Source: a virus
Virus record (IMG/VR): IMGVR_UViG_3300017986_002826
Span: 1 to 42,373 of that record
Length of the DNA: 42,373 bases
Reading direction: 5' to 3' (one strand)
Positions 6,808-14,900 of this stretch are shown here, in pieces; positions within the stretch are counted from its first letter, which is position 1, and the number at the start of each line of letters is the position of its first letter. Both the position numbers and the translations under genes were made by a program. Below the pieces are notes generated by a model. That model was not told the DNA's origin, did not search any database, and saw only the letters and a program-made list of their open reading frames with translations.

Positions 6808-7739
6808 ACAGATTTAACTCCAACTGAACTTTTAATATCTTTAACAATCTGATTAATAGTTTTATCGTCAAGTTTCATTAAGTATTCATTATTTTTTTCA
6901 ATTCTAATATCATAAGACATTCTAATAGGCGAGTACATTTTTTTGCCTTTTCCGTTATCAATAATTTTCATATGTTTATTATTAGGATATGAAGTATTTT
7001 CTGGATATGTACTTCCAATAACAACTGTACTAGGTTTTCCTAGTGCATATGCAAGATGTTGTCCTACTGAATCACAACCTAAAAAATAGTCTGATGAGTT
7101 AATAATAGATGCCCATTGCAACAAACTAATTTGTTCTGGAACAATAATCCCTATAGAATTCTGTAATGGAATTTTAATATCTCCCATCATAATAACAGCA
7201 AAATCTTTGCTTAACATCTCTATTATTTTTAATAAGTCTTCTACTTCAAATGACCTTCCACTTTCATCAATAATATATTGACCTTCAAGTTTAGCAGCCG
7301 ATCCAAATGGCTGTATAACTATTGTTTTATCTTTCTTTGTATGTGCTTTTGCTTCTGTAATGAGATTATGTCCTGCTAGGTGATCTATCTTGCTGATAAA
7401 AAGATTGTATTCTTTCACAGGAGGAACTTCTTCTGGCGGCGTATCATAGTTAATTAACATGTCAAATGCTTGCACAAGATTTGCTCTTTGAGTAAAGTAT
7501 GCATTAAGTCTATACGGCTCCGGTGATATTACTTCTCTGTCTTGTAATTTTTCAAAAAGATTTGGATGATCATGAGGATATACATTATGCATAATTGTTT
7601 TGTTTAACAAACATAATTCAAGCCATCCTTCAACAATAATCATTGCTGTTGGGTCAACATTTTTTATGTAATGTTCTAGAGCTGGAATAGCGCATAATAC
7701 TCTACCGGCGCCACCGTTAATAAAGAAGGCTTTTTTCAT
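6804..7739 (-). CDS. GT9-like glycosyltransferase (heptosyltransferase family)
   Basis: 311 aa. An N-terminal G-G-A-G-R-V-L-C-A-I-P-A-L (9-21) matches the G-D-x-(V/L)-x-x-x-P-A-L start of family 9 glycosyltransferases. A central strand I-V-I-Q-P-F-G-S and the C-terminal F-L-G-C-D-S-V-G-Q-H-L-A-Y-A-L-G-K-P (about 219-237) with V-V-I-G-S-T-Y-P match the nucleotide-sugar site. GT9 enzymes use ADP-heptose to extend LPS inner core; a related group heptosylates serine residues of autotransporter adhesins. The phage makes ADP-heptose in the facing operon, so heptose is the likely donor. A late promoter lies 33 bp upstream, with an AGGA site before the ATG, placing the gene in the late class with the fibres. 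The acceptor is unknown. Confidence 0.82.
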   Translation of the reverse strand: MKKAFFINGGAGRVLCAIPALEHYIKNVDPTAMIIVEGWLELCLLNKTIMHNVYPHDHPNLFEKLQDREVISPEPYRLNAYFTQRANLVQAFDMLINYDTPPEEVPPVKEYNLFISKIDHLAGHNLITEAKAHTKKDKTIVIQPFGSAAKLEGQYIIDESGRSFEVEDLLKIIEMLSKDFAVIMMGDIKIPLQNSIGIIVPEQISLLQWASIINSSDYFLGCDSVGQHLAYALGKPSTVVIGSTYPENTSYPNNKHMKIIDNGKGKKMYSPIRMSYDIRIEKNNEYLMKLDDKTINQIVKDIKSSVGVKSV

Positions 7740-7771
7740 TAATATTGTATCCTTTTATACTAAGTTTACAA

Positions 7772-7779
7772 TATTTATT
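7772..7779 (-). promoter_or_regulatory. T4-like late promoter (AATAAATA)
   Basis: On the minus strand the sequence reads AATAAATA, 7 of 8 to the T4 late consensus TATAAATA, 33 bp upstream of the GT9 ATG and directly after the terminator at 7803-7828. It would drive the GT9, carbamoyltransferase and oxygenase genes. Confidence 0.65.
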
Positions 7780-7802
7780 ATGGCCTGATACTGTAGTCGT
7801 AA

Positions 7803-7828
7803 AAAAAGGCTTGTTGCCAAGCCTTTTT
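7803..7828. terminator. bidirectional intrinsic terminator
   Basis: A perfect 11-bp inverted repeat (AAAAAGGCTTG / CAAGCCTTTTT) around the 4-base loop TTGC gives a GC-centred stem with a U run on either strand. It lies 13 bp after the stop of the tail-fibre-assembly gene and ends the minus-strand structural transcription unit. It would also stop any plus-strand read-through. Confidence 0.9.
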
Positions 7829-7840
7829 AAACTATTAAGT

Positions 7841-8548
7841 TTAGCTACAACCGTCTGGTAGTTGATCAAGTGCTGCTTGATCTTCTGCTGTTCTATCTTC
7901 AATCCTAATAATATGAACATCAGGATCATCAAAGTCTGGATCTCCTACTTGATCAGGTGGATGGGGGAATCTAATTAGGTGATTAGGAACTATTGCATAG
8001 TTTACCGGAATGTCACGTAATTTTTGTCTGTAATCAAGCCACTTCTGTTTCAGTTCAGCTGGCATATCTTCTGAAATTCTTCCGTCACTTTCTGCTAATA
8101 GCTCGTTTCTTCTCTCTCTTATAAAATCGTCTGATTGTTCCTTAACATACTCTAAAAATTTAAGTGGTGCAGTATAATCCTCTACAATTGATATTTCGTC
8201 AAACACCATTATAATGTCAGTTGGATCACTAACAATAGTGTTTGGATCTTCTTCAGGTCCAATTGCTACTTCGTATTCTTTTGGAACCCAATGAGAATGA
8301 AGAATCATAATTTTAATATAGTCTTCGTCTGTTTCAGGAATAAATTCTACTCTTTCAATGTTAACAGCAAGTGCTTCAATTGGTGGTTCATCTTCTGGAG
8401 CCCATGTCTCCATAATCCTTCCTGTTTCATCATCAAGATATAAAATTAACTTTTCAGGTCCAATATATTCTTGGGTACTAGTTTTATTTAATTCTGATGA
8501 CGTACCATATAATGTATCAGGAATGGGATATGTTAATATTTTTGGCAT
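7841..8548 (-). CDS. tail-fibre-assembly / chaperone-like protein
   Basis: 235 aa, acidic, with no signal or membrane segment. The section K-Q-K-W-L-D-Y-R-Q-K-L-R-D-I-P, followed by R-F-P-H-P-P-D, is the typical W-x-x-Y-R-x-x-L-R-D-(I/L) and P-x-P-P signature of tail-fibre assembly proteins and related small phage proteins that follow fibre genes. The N-terminal half (L-Y-L-D-D-E-T-G-R-I-M-E-T-W) may form a small beta domain. It is encoded directly after the Gly/Cys-rich adhesin, with AAGGAG overlapping that gene's stop codon, and before the terminator. It probably helps fold or attach the adhesin or the S74 fibre. It could instead be a structural component of the fibre tip. Confidence 0.6.
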   Translation of the reverse strand: MPKILTYPIPDTLYGTSSELNKTSTQEYIGPEKLILYLDDETGRIMETWAPEDEPPIEALAVNIERVEFIPETDEDYIKIMILHSHWVPKEYEVAIGPEEDPNTIVSDPTDIIMVFDEISIVEDYTAPLKFLEYVKEQSDDFIRERRNELLAESDGRISEDMPAELKQKWLDYRQKLRDIPVNYAIVPNHLIRFPHPPDQVGDPDFDDPDVHIIRIEDRTAEDQAALDQLPDGCS

Positions 8549-8561
8549 AATAATTTACTCC

Positions 8562-9389
8562 TTAACTATATGATACCTTGACTAAGCCGCCAGCGCCCCA
8601 GCTACCCCAACAAGCATTTCTTGATGCAGTAACATGTCCTGGGCCACCGCCTCCTGGAAATACCGAGTGTGCTGAACAGCAAGCTAAGTTGCCTGTACAT
8701 GCATCTTTACCGCTTACACCGTGTACTGACGAAAATGGTCCAGTTGGCGTACCAGCAACACTAAACATGTGTGAACAGCAACTAACACCTTTATACATTG
8801 ACCCAGAAGTTCCTCTAAATTCAATGTCGCCGCCAAATGTTGCACTGTTACAATAACAGTTAATCCAGCCTGCGTTGTATTGACCTTTGTTACATTGTGT
8901 ATTACCTAAATAACAGTTATAACAACCACTCACTGTGTCAAAGTTTGTTGAACCTCCCATGCCGCCTTGAGCACAGAAGTTACTTAATCCTGAACCCTGA
9001 ACAAAGGACTTACAGCCATGTCTACAGTTAACACCGCAACGGCAACAACAACTACAACTTGACGTTCCGCCTGCACACATTCTGTAACCGCAGCCAGCAG
9101 CAAAGTTTCCTGCTGCTTTTCTTAAATGTTTTGAAGTATAGTTTCCGCCGTTTCCGCCAACTCCAAAATCGTAGTCGCCTCCTGACGCTCCGCCTGGGCC
9201 ACCTCCTGACAAAATTTCAAATTTAATTGAAGTTACCCCTGCTGGCACCGTCCAATAACAACAGCGTCCGCCGTTTGTAACATTCCAATGACTTCCGTTA
9301 TATACGTAAAATTCATGGTAATCAGTTAATGTTTCTTGTACAGTATTGTCAGGAAACTTAATGCCGACGTTATTAATTTCAGTTGCCAT
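8562..9389 (-). CDS. glycine- and cysteine-rich tail-fibre adhesin
   Basis: 275 aa. The start V-G-I-K-F-P-D-N-T-V-Q-E-T is typical of phage fibre N-termini. The rest is Gly-rich (G-G-G-P-G-G, G-V-G-G-N-G-G, P-G-G-G-G-P-G) and ends in G-A-G-G-L-V-K-V-S-Y, as in polyglycine fibre tips such as the T2-type gp38 adhesins. I count 23 cysteines, seven of them within a 16-residue stretch (C-S-C-C-C-R-C to R-H-G-C), plus several Cys-Cys pairs. This is very unusual for a protein folding in the cytoplasm and suggests metal binding or disulfides formed after release. It has its own late promoter and an AAGGAG site inside the end of the upstream fibre gene. Receptor binding is inferred. Confidence 0.75.
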   Translation of the reverse strand: MATEINNVGIKFPDNTVQETLTDYHEFYVYNGSHWNVTNGGRCCYWTVPAGVTSIKFEILSGGGPGGASGGDYDFGVGGNGGNYTSKHLRKAAGNFAAGCGYRMCAGGTSSCSCCCRCGVNCRHGCKSFVQGSGLSNFCAQGGMGGSTNFDTVSGCYNCYLGNTQCNKGQYNAGWINCYCNSATFGGDIEFRGTSGSMYKGVSCCSHMFSVAGTPTGPFSSVHGVSGKDACTGNLACCSAHSVFPGGGGPGHVTASRNACWGSWGAGGLVKVSYS

Positions 9390-9391
9390 TT

Positions 9392-11608
9392 TTAATTATC
9401 TCCTTTAAGACTATTTATTTCTTGTTTTAACTCTTTAATTGCTTCAATTAGCAACGGTACAAGTCTTTCGTATTGTACTGTTTTATAATCTAAACCTTCT
9501 TCGTCTGACTTATTATTTATTGGAGCATCTTGTACTACTTCAGGCATAACAGCCATAACTTCTTGTGCGCTAACACCTACTTGTCTATGATCACCTTCAA
9601 ATCCTAGCTCTTTAGCTCTATCATTACCTGTGTAATAGTAACCATTTAGTGCTGTTACTTTATCTAATGCATTATCAATATTACCTTCAAAATTCTTTAA
9701 ACGTTCATCTGAGTAATATGCAATAACTTGGTTAGTTGCTCTTAATTGTCCAGTTACTTCAGCACCACTAGAAAATGTATTAAATTTCTCAGCGCCGTTA
9801 TAATATAGTCTACATTCACTGTTAAAGATGTATTGTAACGCCCATTCGTTGTTTGCATCATCATACAAGCCCATTGAGTTTGCATTATCATGCATAAACA
9901 CAGCGCGGCCGCCAATGTTATAACCTTCCCAACCACCGTGTGCGCCACCGTCAATTTGAATTGAACCGTAGTTACCACTTACTGGTTGGAAGTATCCGTT
10001 ACCTGTATCACCTAATCTAGTGCCTGTTCCGTTAATTGTTACTTCTTGTACGCCTCCCACAATAATAGATATTTCATTGCCTTCAAAGTCAAGATATGTG
10101 TCAGTATCGCCTGCGTGTCTAATATAACGTGCAACATCTAAGTTGCCAGTTGCTTCAAGGTTTGTAAATTTACCTGTTGAAGCAGTTGTAGCACCAATTG
10201 TCATGTTGTTAATAGATCCACCGCCTGCTGGTGATAATGTAACTGTACCTGATCCTGTTGGTGAAAGTGTTACGTTAGCCCCTGGGCTTAGTGTAACTGT
10301 TGAGTTAGCATCTAGTGTTGTAAACTGACCTGAACTACGTGAAACGTTACCAATTGCACCTTGGAAACCGCCTCCTGAGTAAACTCGTTTAGCAATACTT
10401 GCACCACCTTCGCAGCGTAGTACTCCAGTGTCGCCTGAGTTATCAGTTGCTTCAGTTGTAGCTGTAAAATCTACAGTTGAGTTAGCATAAAGTGTAGTAA
10501 ATGCTCCTGAAGATCTAGTTGTAGATCCAACTGGAGTATTTTGCAAACTTCCTGCATATAATGCGCCGTTGATACCAACACCGCCGTCAACTTGTAATGC
10601 ACCACTGTTTACACCAGTAGCTGCTGTAGTATTTGTTATAGTAGTAACACCGTTTGCTGTAAGAGTAGTGAACGCTGCTGAACTTCTACTATCTCCGCCA
10701 ATTGGCGTTCCTTCTAATCCGCCTGCCCATATATCTCCGCTTACACCTACTCCTCCTGTAACAATAACGCTACCTGAAGTAGTGCTTGTAGAAGCAGCGT
10801 TTGCTGTAAACTGAGCAGTACCTGTACCAGTTAATGAAGTAACTCTAGCAGTTGCTGGTGTTGTTTGACCAATTGCAACATTGTCTAAATTACCTAAAAC
10901 ATCTGAACTAATTGTTAGTGTTCCGCCTGCGCCAATTATTGTATCGCCACCTGGGTCAATAGTAACTGCTGATGCAGCACCTGTTGGTGACATATTAATA
11001 GTTTGATTATTTGCTGTAAAGTCTAAGTTACCTGGAAATTCAGTTGGTTTTCCAGCTTCACCTAATGATATTGATCCTGATGCTGATGCTAAGATTAAGT
11101 TACCAGTTGGACGGATAGTTGCAGTTGCCCCAGGCTGAATTGATACTGAACTTTGTGGGCTAATGTCAACTAAACCAGTACCTGTTGGTTTAATTTCTAC
11201 ATTTTCATCTAGTGGATTTAATTCTACTTTGCCATTTGCATCGAGCAAATCTCTAAATTCAACTGGATCTTCAAACACTGCCGGACCTGATAACGCACTT
11301 GTTAGAACGTAGTTAGTACCATCCGAAGTCATAGTAAATGTTGAATTTTTTGGAATATCAATACTTGTTCCGTTTGGTACTGGAACACCGTTACCAAGTA
11401 TTAATCCTGCTGCTGTTGCAAGTGTACAGTGTCCGTCTGTTGCATTGTAAAATGTTTGTTTGCTTCCTGGGAAAAAGACTGGACTTACCATCGTAACAGT
11501 ATACCCAGTTGTACCAGTTAGAGAAATAATTCCTCCGGTAAATGCGTAAGTAAATGTCTGTTCACCTGTAACTTCTAACGTTTGCGGTGCTGTATTATAA
11601 CGTGCCAT
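9392..11608 (-). CDS. tail fibre with C-terminal peptidase S74 intramolecular chaperone
   Basis: 738 aa. The middle is built of fibre repeats: R-S-S-G-A-F-T-T-L and S-G-A-L-Q-V-D-G-G-V-G-I-N-G recur about four times (about 240-440), as in trimeric beta-fibres. The C-terminal 106 residues are a peptidase S74 / endosialidase chaperone domain: S633-D-E-R-L-K638, then G-V-S-A-Q-E-V, L-D-Y-K-T-V-Q-Y-E-R-L-V-P-L-L-I-E-A-I and a terminal helix. In characterised members the Ser and a Lys five residues later carry out self-cleavage after trimer folding, releasing the chaperone. Both are present, so the mature fibre probably ends near residue 632. The ribosome-binding site is a weak GAAGAG. The last codons contain the promoter and Shine-Dalgarno of the next gene. 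Confidence 0.9.
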   Translation of the reverse strand: MARYNTAPQTLEVTGEQTFTYAFTGGIISLTGTTGYTVTMVSPVFFPGSKQTFYNATDGHCTLATAAGLILGNGVPVPNGTSIDIPKNSTFTMTSDGTNYVLTSALSGPAVFEDPVEFRDLLDANGKVELNPLDENVEIKPTGTGLVDISPQSSVSIQPGATATIRPTGNLILASASGSISLGEAGKPTEFPGNLDFTANNQTINMSPTGAASAVTIDPGGDTIIGAGGTLTISSDVLGNLDNVAIGQTTPATARVTSLTGTGTAQFTANAASTSTTSGSVIVTGGVGVSGDIWAGGLEGTPIGGDSRSSAAFTTLTANGVTTITNTTAATGVNSGALQVDGGVGINGALYAGSLQNTPVGSTTRSSGAFTTLYANSTVDFTATTEATDNSGDTGVLRCEGGASIAKRVYSGGGFQGAIGNVSRSSGQFTTLDANSTVTLSPGANVTLSPTGSGTVTLSPAGGGSINNMTIGATTASTGKFTNLEATGNLDVARYIRHAGDTDTYLDFEGNEISIIVGGVQEVTINGTGTRLGDTGNGYFQPVSGNYGSIQIDGGAHGGWEGYNIGGRAVFMHDNANSMGLYDDANNEWALQYIFNSECRLYYNGAEKFNTFSSGAEVTGQLRATNQVIAYYSDERLKNFEGNIDNALDKVTALNGYYYTGNDRAKELGFEGDHRQVGVSAQEVMAVMPEVVQDAPINNKSDEEGLDYKTVQYERLVPLLIEAIKELKQEINSLKGDN
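9412..9419 (-). promoter_or_regulatory. T4-like late promoter (AATAAATA) within the S74 gene end
   Basis: AATAAATA on the minus strand lies 23 bp upstream of the Gly/Cys-rich adhesin ATG. It is embedded in the last codons of the S74 fibre gene, and the following AAAGGAG serves both as Lys-Gly codons and as ribosome-binding site. It would let the adhesin and assembly protein be made in excess of the fibre. Confidence 0.6.
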
Positions 11609-11629
11609 ATCTCTTCTTTCCCTTAATTC

Positions 11630-11950
11630 TTATGTAGTTGATGTTTCAATACCGTAAACAGTACAACCAACGTTAGCTGCGCTTGTGTATACTACTATAT
11701 TTAGCCCGCCTTGCATCACTAATCCAGTACGTTCAAAAACACCATTAGGAATAAGAACTGTATCATATTCTATCCATTCAGAGTCTGCAGGAGTAGCAGT
11801 TGTTGCCATCGCTACACGTAAATTAATAGAAGTTGGATTTCTATTTGTTAATGATATGTTTGCCACAGCGTAGGTTCCTACTGGAACTGTATACGCAGTA
11901 GTATTTGTTGTTGCAGGTATATCTACGTTACCTAGTCTTCCTGTTGCCAT
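11630..11950 (-). CDS. small beta-rich virion protein
   Basis: 106 aa, no signal peptide, alternating hydrophobic residues throughout, and N-terminal M-A-T-G-R-L-G. It looks like a single beta-sandwich: N-I-S-L-T-N-R-N, then I-N-L-R-V-A-M-A, L-I-P-N-G-V-F, G-L-N-I-V-V-Y-T and V-Y-G-I-E. The same pattern of strands is present in the 109-aa protein at 32553-32882 (G-F-S-L-A-N-L-T, I-L-P-P-N-T-S-L, N-N-L-Y-V-R-S, V-L-S-T-V-E-I), so the two are probably distant paralogues. Each lies next to a giant fibre gene, which suggests a connector or capping role. GGAG lies 10 nt before the ATG. The function is not known to me. Confidence 0.7.
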   Translation of the reverse strand: MATGRLGNVDIPATTNTTAYTVPVGTYAVANISLTNRNPTSINLRVAMATTATPADSEWIEYDTVLIPNGVFERTGLVMQGGLNIVVYTSAANVGCTVYGIETSTT

Positions 11951-11966
11951 TTTGTTTTATCTCCAT

Positions 11967-14900
11967 TTATCTCGCTAAGAAGAATCCTAATGCAACTGGT
12001 GCACCGTCAATTCCGCCTGTAAAGTTCATCTTTGCTGTTATATTTAGTTGACCTCCGCTAGTTGTAGTAATTTCATCGTTTGCAATGAATACTGTACCAG
12101 CTGTCAATGTGTTAACGTTCAAGCTACTCTGACCACCACCAATCTGTGCTGTGATATAGCTCTTAATTGCACGTTGCGTTGGAACAACACTATCACTGTT
12201 TGCAGTAAAGAACGGGTCTGTACTAAATTGTGTAATAATTGCTGAGCCAATGCCAAGTCCAATACCATTAAGCTGCAATGATTGTAGTCCTGCTAAGTTA
12301 AATGCATCAGCATCCAATGTCGCAGTACCTGTGGACTGTTGTACACCAAACAAGCCGCCGACGTTAAAGTTACCGTCTTGGTCTGTACTTGTAAAGAATA
12401 CTCGTCCACCGTTGCTTGCTAACTGTTGTCTTTCTTGTAGTGCAGTAGTAATATCTACATATGGATAATTAGTGTCTGCTTGGTTACCAGTACCAATGTA
12501 CAAGAAGTCATGTCCTGTTAGACGTACTTGTGAGTATTTGTTAGTTGTAGTAATTCTTGTACCGTCTAGTGGTGCAACTAGTGTTGTTAGTCCCGGACTT
12601 AACTGGAATGTTGCACTGTAATCACCGCTGTCGCCTAGTACGTTACTAATAGCAACTAACTTATAGAATGTTCCAACACGATCTGCAAATTCAACGTTTG
12701 AACCTGGTTCTGGTAAATCAAACAAGTTCTTAACAGCAATAAATGTACTTGCTTGGAATAAGTCTGCTGAACCATCACCACTAAGTTCAGTAGTAGCTGT
12801 TTGATAGCCTGTACCTCTATTAGTAAATGTTGGGTTAGCTAATACACCGTCGCCTTGTCTTGCATCTATTGGAGCAGCTTGTGTTGAATTAGGATCTGTA
12901 ATAGTTACTATTGGACCTGTTCTAAATTCTGCACCTGTAAATGTTGCTGTTTCAACAACTACTGGAGTACCACTATTAGCAATTAAACTAACTGTAATTT
13001 CAGTGCCTGATGGAATTGTATTAATGTAGTACAATGATTCATCTGTTAGTCCTGATTCTGTAACACCAGTAAATTTAATTTGTTGTCCAACAATCATATT
13101 ATCTGTTGTATTAACAGTAATTGTATTTGAAGCAGTTGTACTTGCTACAGTTCCTTTTGGATAGTTTGATCCTGGCTCAATTATTCTTATTTGATTAATT
13201 GCGCCGTCTGCTTCGGTCAATCTACTTCTTGCTTTAGCACCAGTATTAATTGAAGCAGAGTCTGTTGCTACATCATCTGTTAATGCGATCCAATATGGCT
13301 TTTTATTAACACTACCAAATGCTAGTGCATGCCAGTCGCCTAGTGTAATAGCATGTTTAGTCCATGTTAATCCATCCTGTGATGTTGCATAAACATCTGA
13401 ATCTTCTGCTACTGCTACAAACAATCCTTGTCCGTATCTAACTGTAGACCAAGTTTCAACACTTGGTAATCCGCTTACAGATTCAATCCAGGTAACACCT
13501 TTATCATAACTAATTGCTACATCACGGCCGCTTGATGCAACTGCAACAAATCGTCCATTACCATAAGCAATACTTGTCCAAACTGCTGTAGCTGGTAGGT
13601 TACCTCCTGCTGTCCAAAGAATACCATTTGAACTTACAAGTGTTTCGTTGCCGCCGCCATTGATTGCAACATAATAACCTGCACCGTATGCAACACCAGT
13701 GAGTGTTCCTGCACCAAGTCCCGGAGTTGTTCTTGATACCCAAGATGAGCCATCAGTAGATGTAGCTGCGCTACCTGCGCCTCCTGATCCGCCAACTGCT
13801 ACATAAGTACCGTTACCGTATATAACTGATGTAAAGTTAGAATTTGGAAGAGCAGTGCCTGCTGTCCAGTTATCTTGATCACCATCACTTAACAATAGTG
13901 AAGCATTATCAGTAGAACCATTAGCAACTGCAACAAATTTAGCATTTGGATCTGTAATAGTTACTACTGGATCACTAGTGTAACCTGCACCAACTAATGG
14001 ATTATCGTCTCCATCAAGATCAAACGCAAGTGAAACTACACCGTTATTATCTGTTGTTGCAAGAACTGTTGCTTGTGTACTTGCACCGCCACCGCTAAGT
14101 GTAACTGTTGGTGTTGTTAAGTAACCATTACCGTATGAATCTACAATTAGTTGTGTTACTTTATCAGTTTCAACTGTTACAGTAGGTGCACTTGCATATC
14201 CAGCACCTGTAGTTGTTACAATAACCTCTTGTATTGAACCATTTAGTACTGTACATATTGCAGTTGCTCCATTTCCGCCGCCGCCGCTAATTGAAATAGT
14301 TGGAGGGCTAGTGTAACCTTGACCACCATTAATAACATTAATACGTGCAATCTGCGTAGGACCTGGTAAACCAATACTGTTTAGTTCACCTAGTTCTGCT
14401 TCAAGAACTGCATCACGGCCTCCTAAGCCCCCAACAATAGCTCTTGCAGTTGCTCCACTGCCGCCACCAAATGTAGCTTCTGACCAATTAGCACTTGCTG
14501 GTAATGCGCCGCCTTGTGACCAAGTTACACCGTCTCTTGAGTAAATTGAATCAGTTCCGCCATTCTGTAATGCAACAAATTTACCGTCTGCAAACTGTGC
14601 TGCTCGGAATGCTGTTGCCGGACTTCCAGTTGCGTCAACATCAGTTGTTGTACCTGGAGCACTATATGTAATACTAGGTTCAACGGTATATCCTGTTGTT
14701 AAATCAAGTGCAGGTTCAATTGGTGTTCCTGCAATAACATGATCCCATCCAGCTGCATAAAGGATTACATCTTTAGTTTCGTTTGTTAGTGTTTCGTCTG
14801 CGCCGCCTTCTGATGTACTTACAGTAAATGTTGTTGTACTAGGTATAGCAGTTACGTAGTAAACTGTTGTGCCTGATAATCCGCCAATATCATCGCTTAA

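Noticed and set aside
7717-7932. Minus-strand frame of 71 aa across the terminator
   Set aside because: It runs through the strong hairpin and overlaps two well supported genes.
9514-9521. A further AATAAATA box on the minus strand inside the S74 fibre gene
   Set aside because: It lies about 125 bp from the next start with a better placed box at 9412-9419 between, and such words are expected by chance in AT-rich coding DNA.
11964-11971. GATAAATG on the minus strand before the 106-aa gene
   Set aside because: It differs from the late consensus at the last base and is too close to the ATG (14 bp), overlapping the ribosome-binding site; more likely just the stop codon context of the giant gene.
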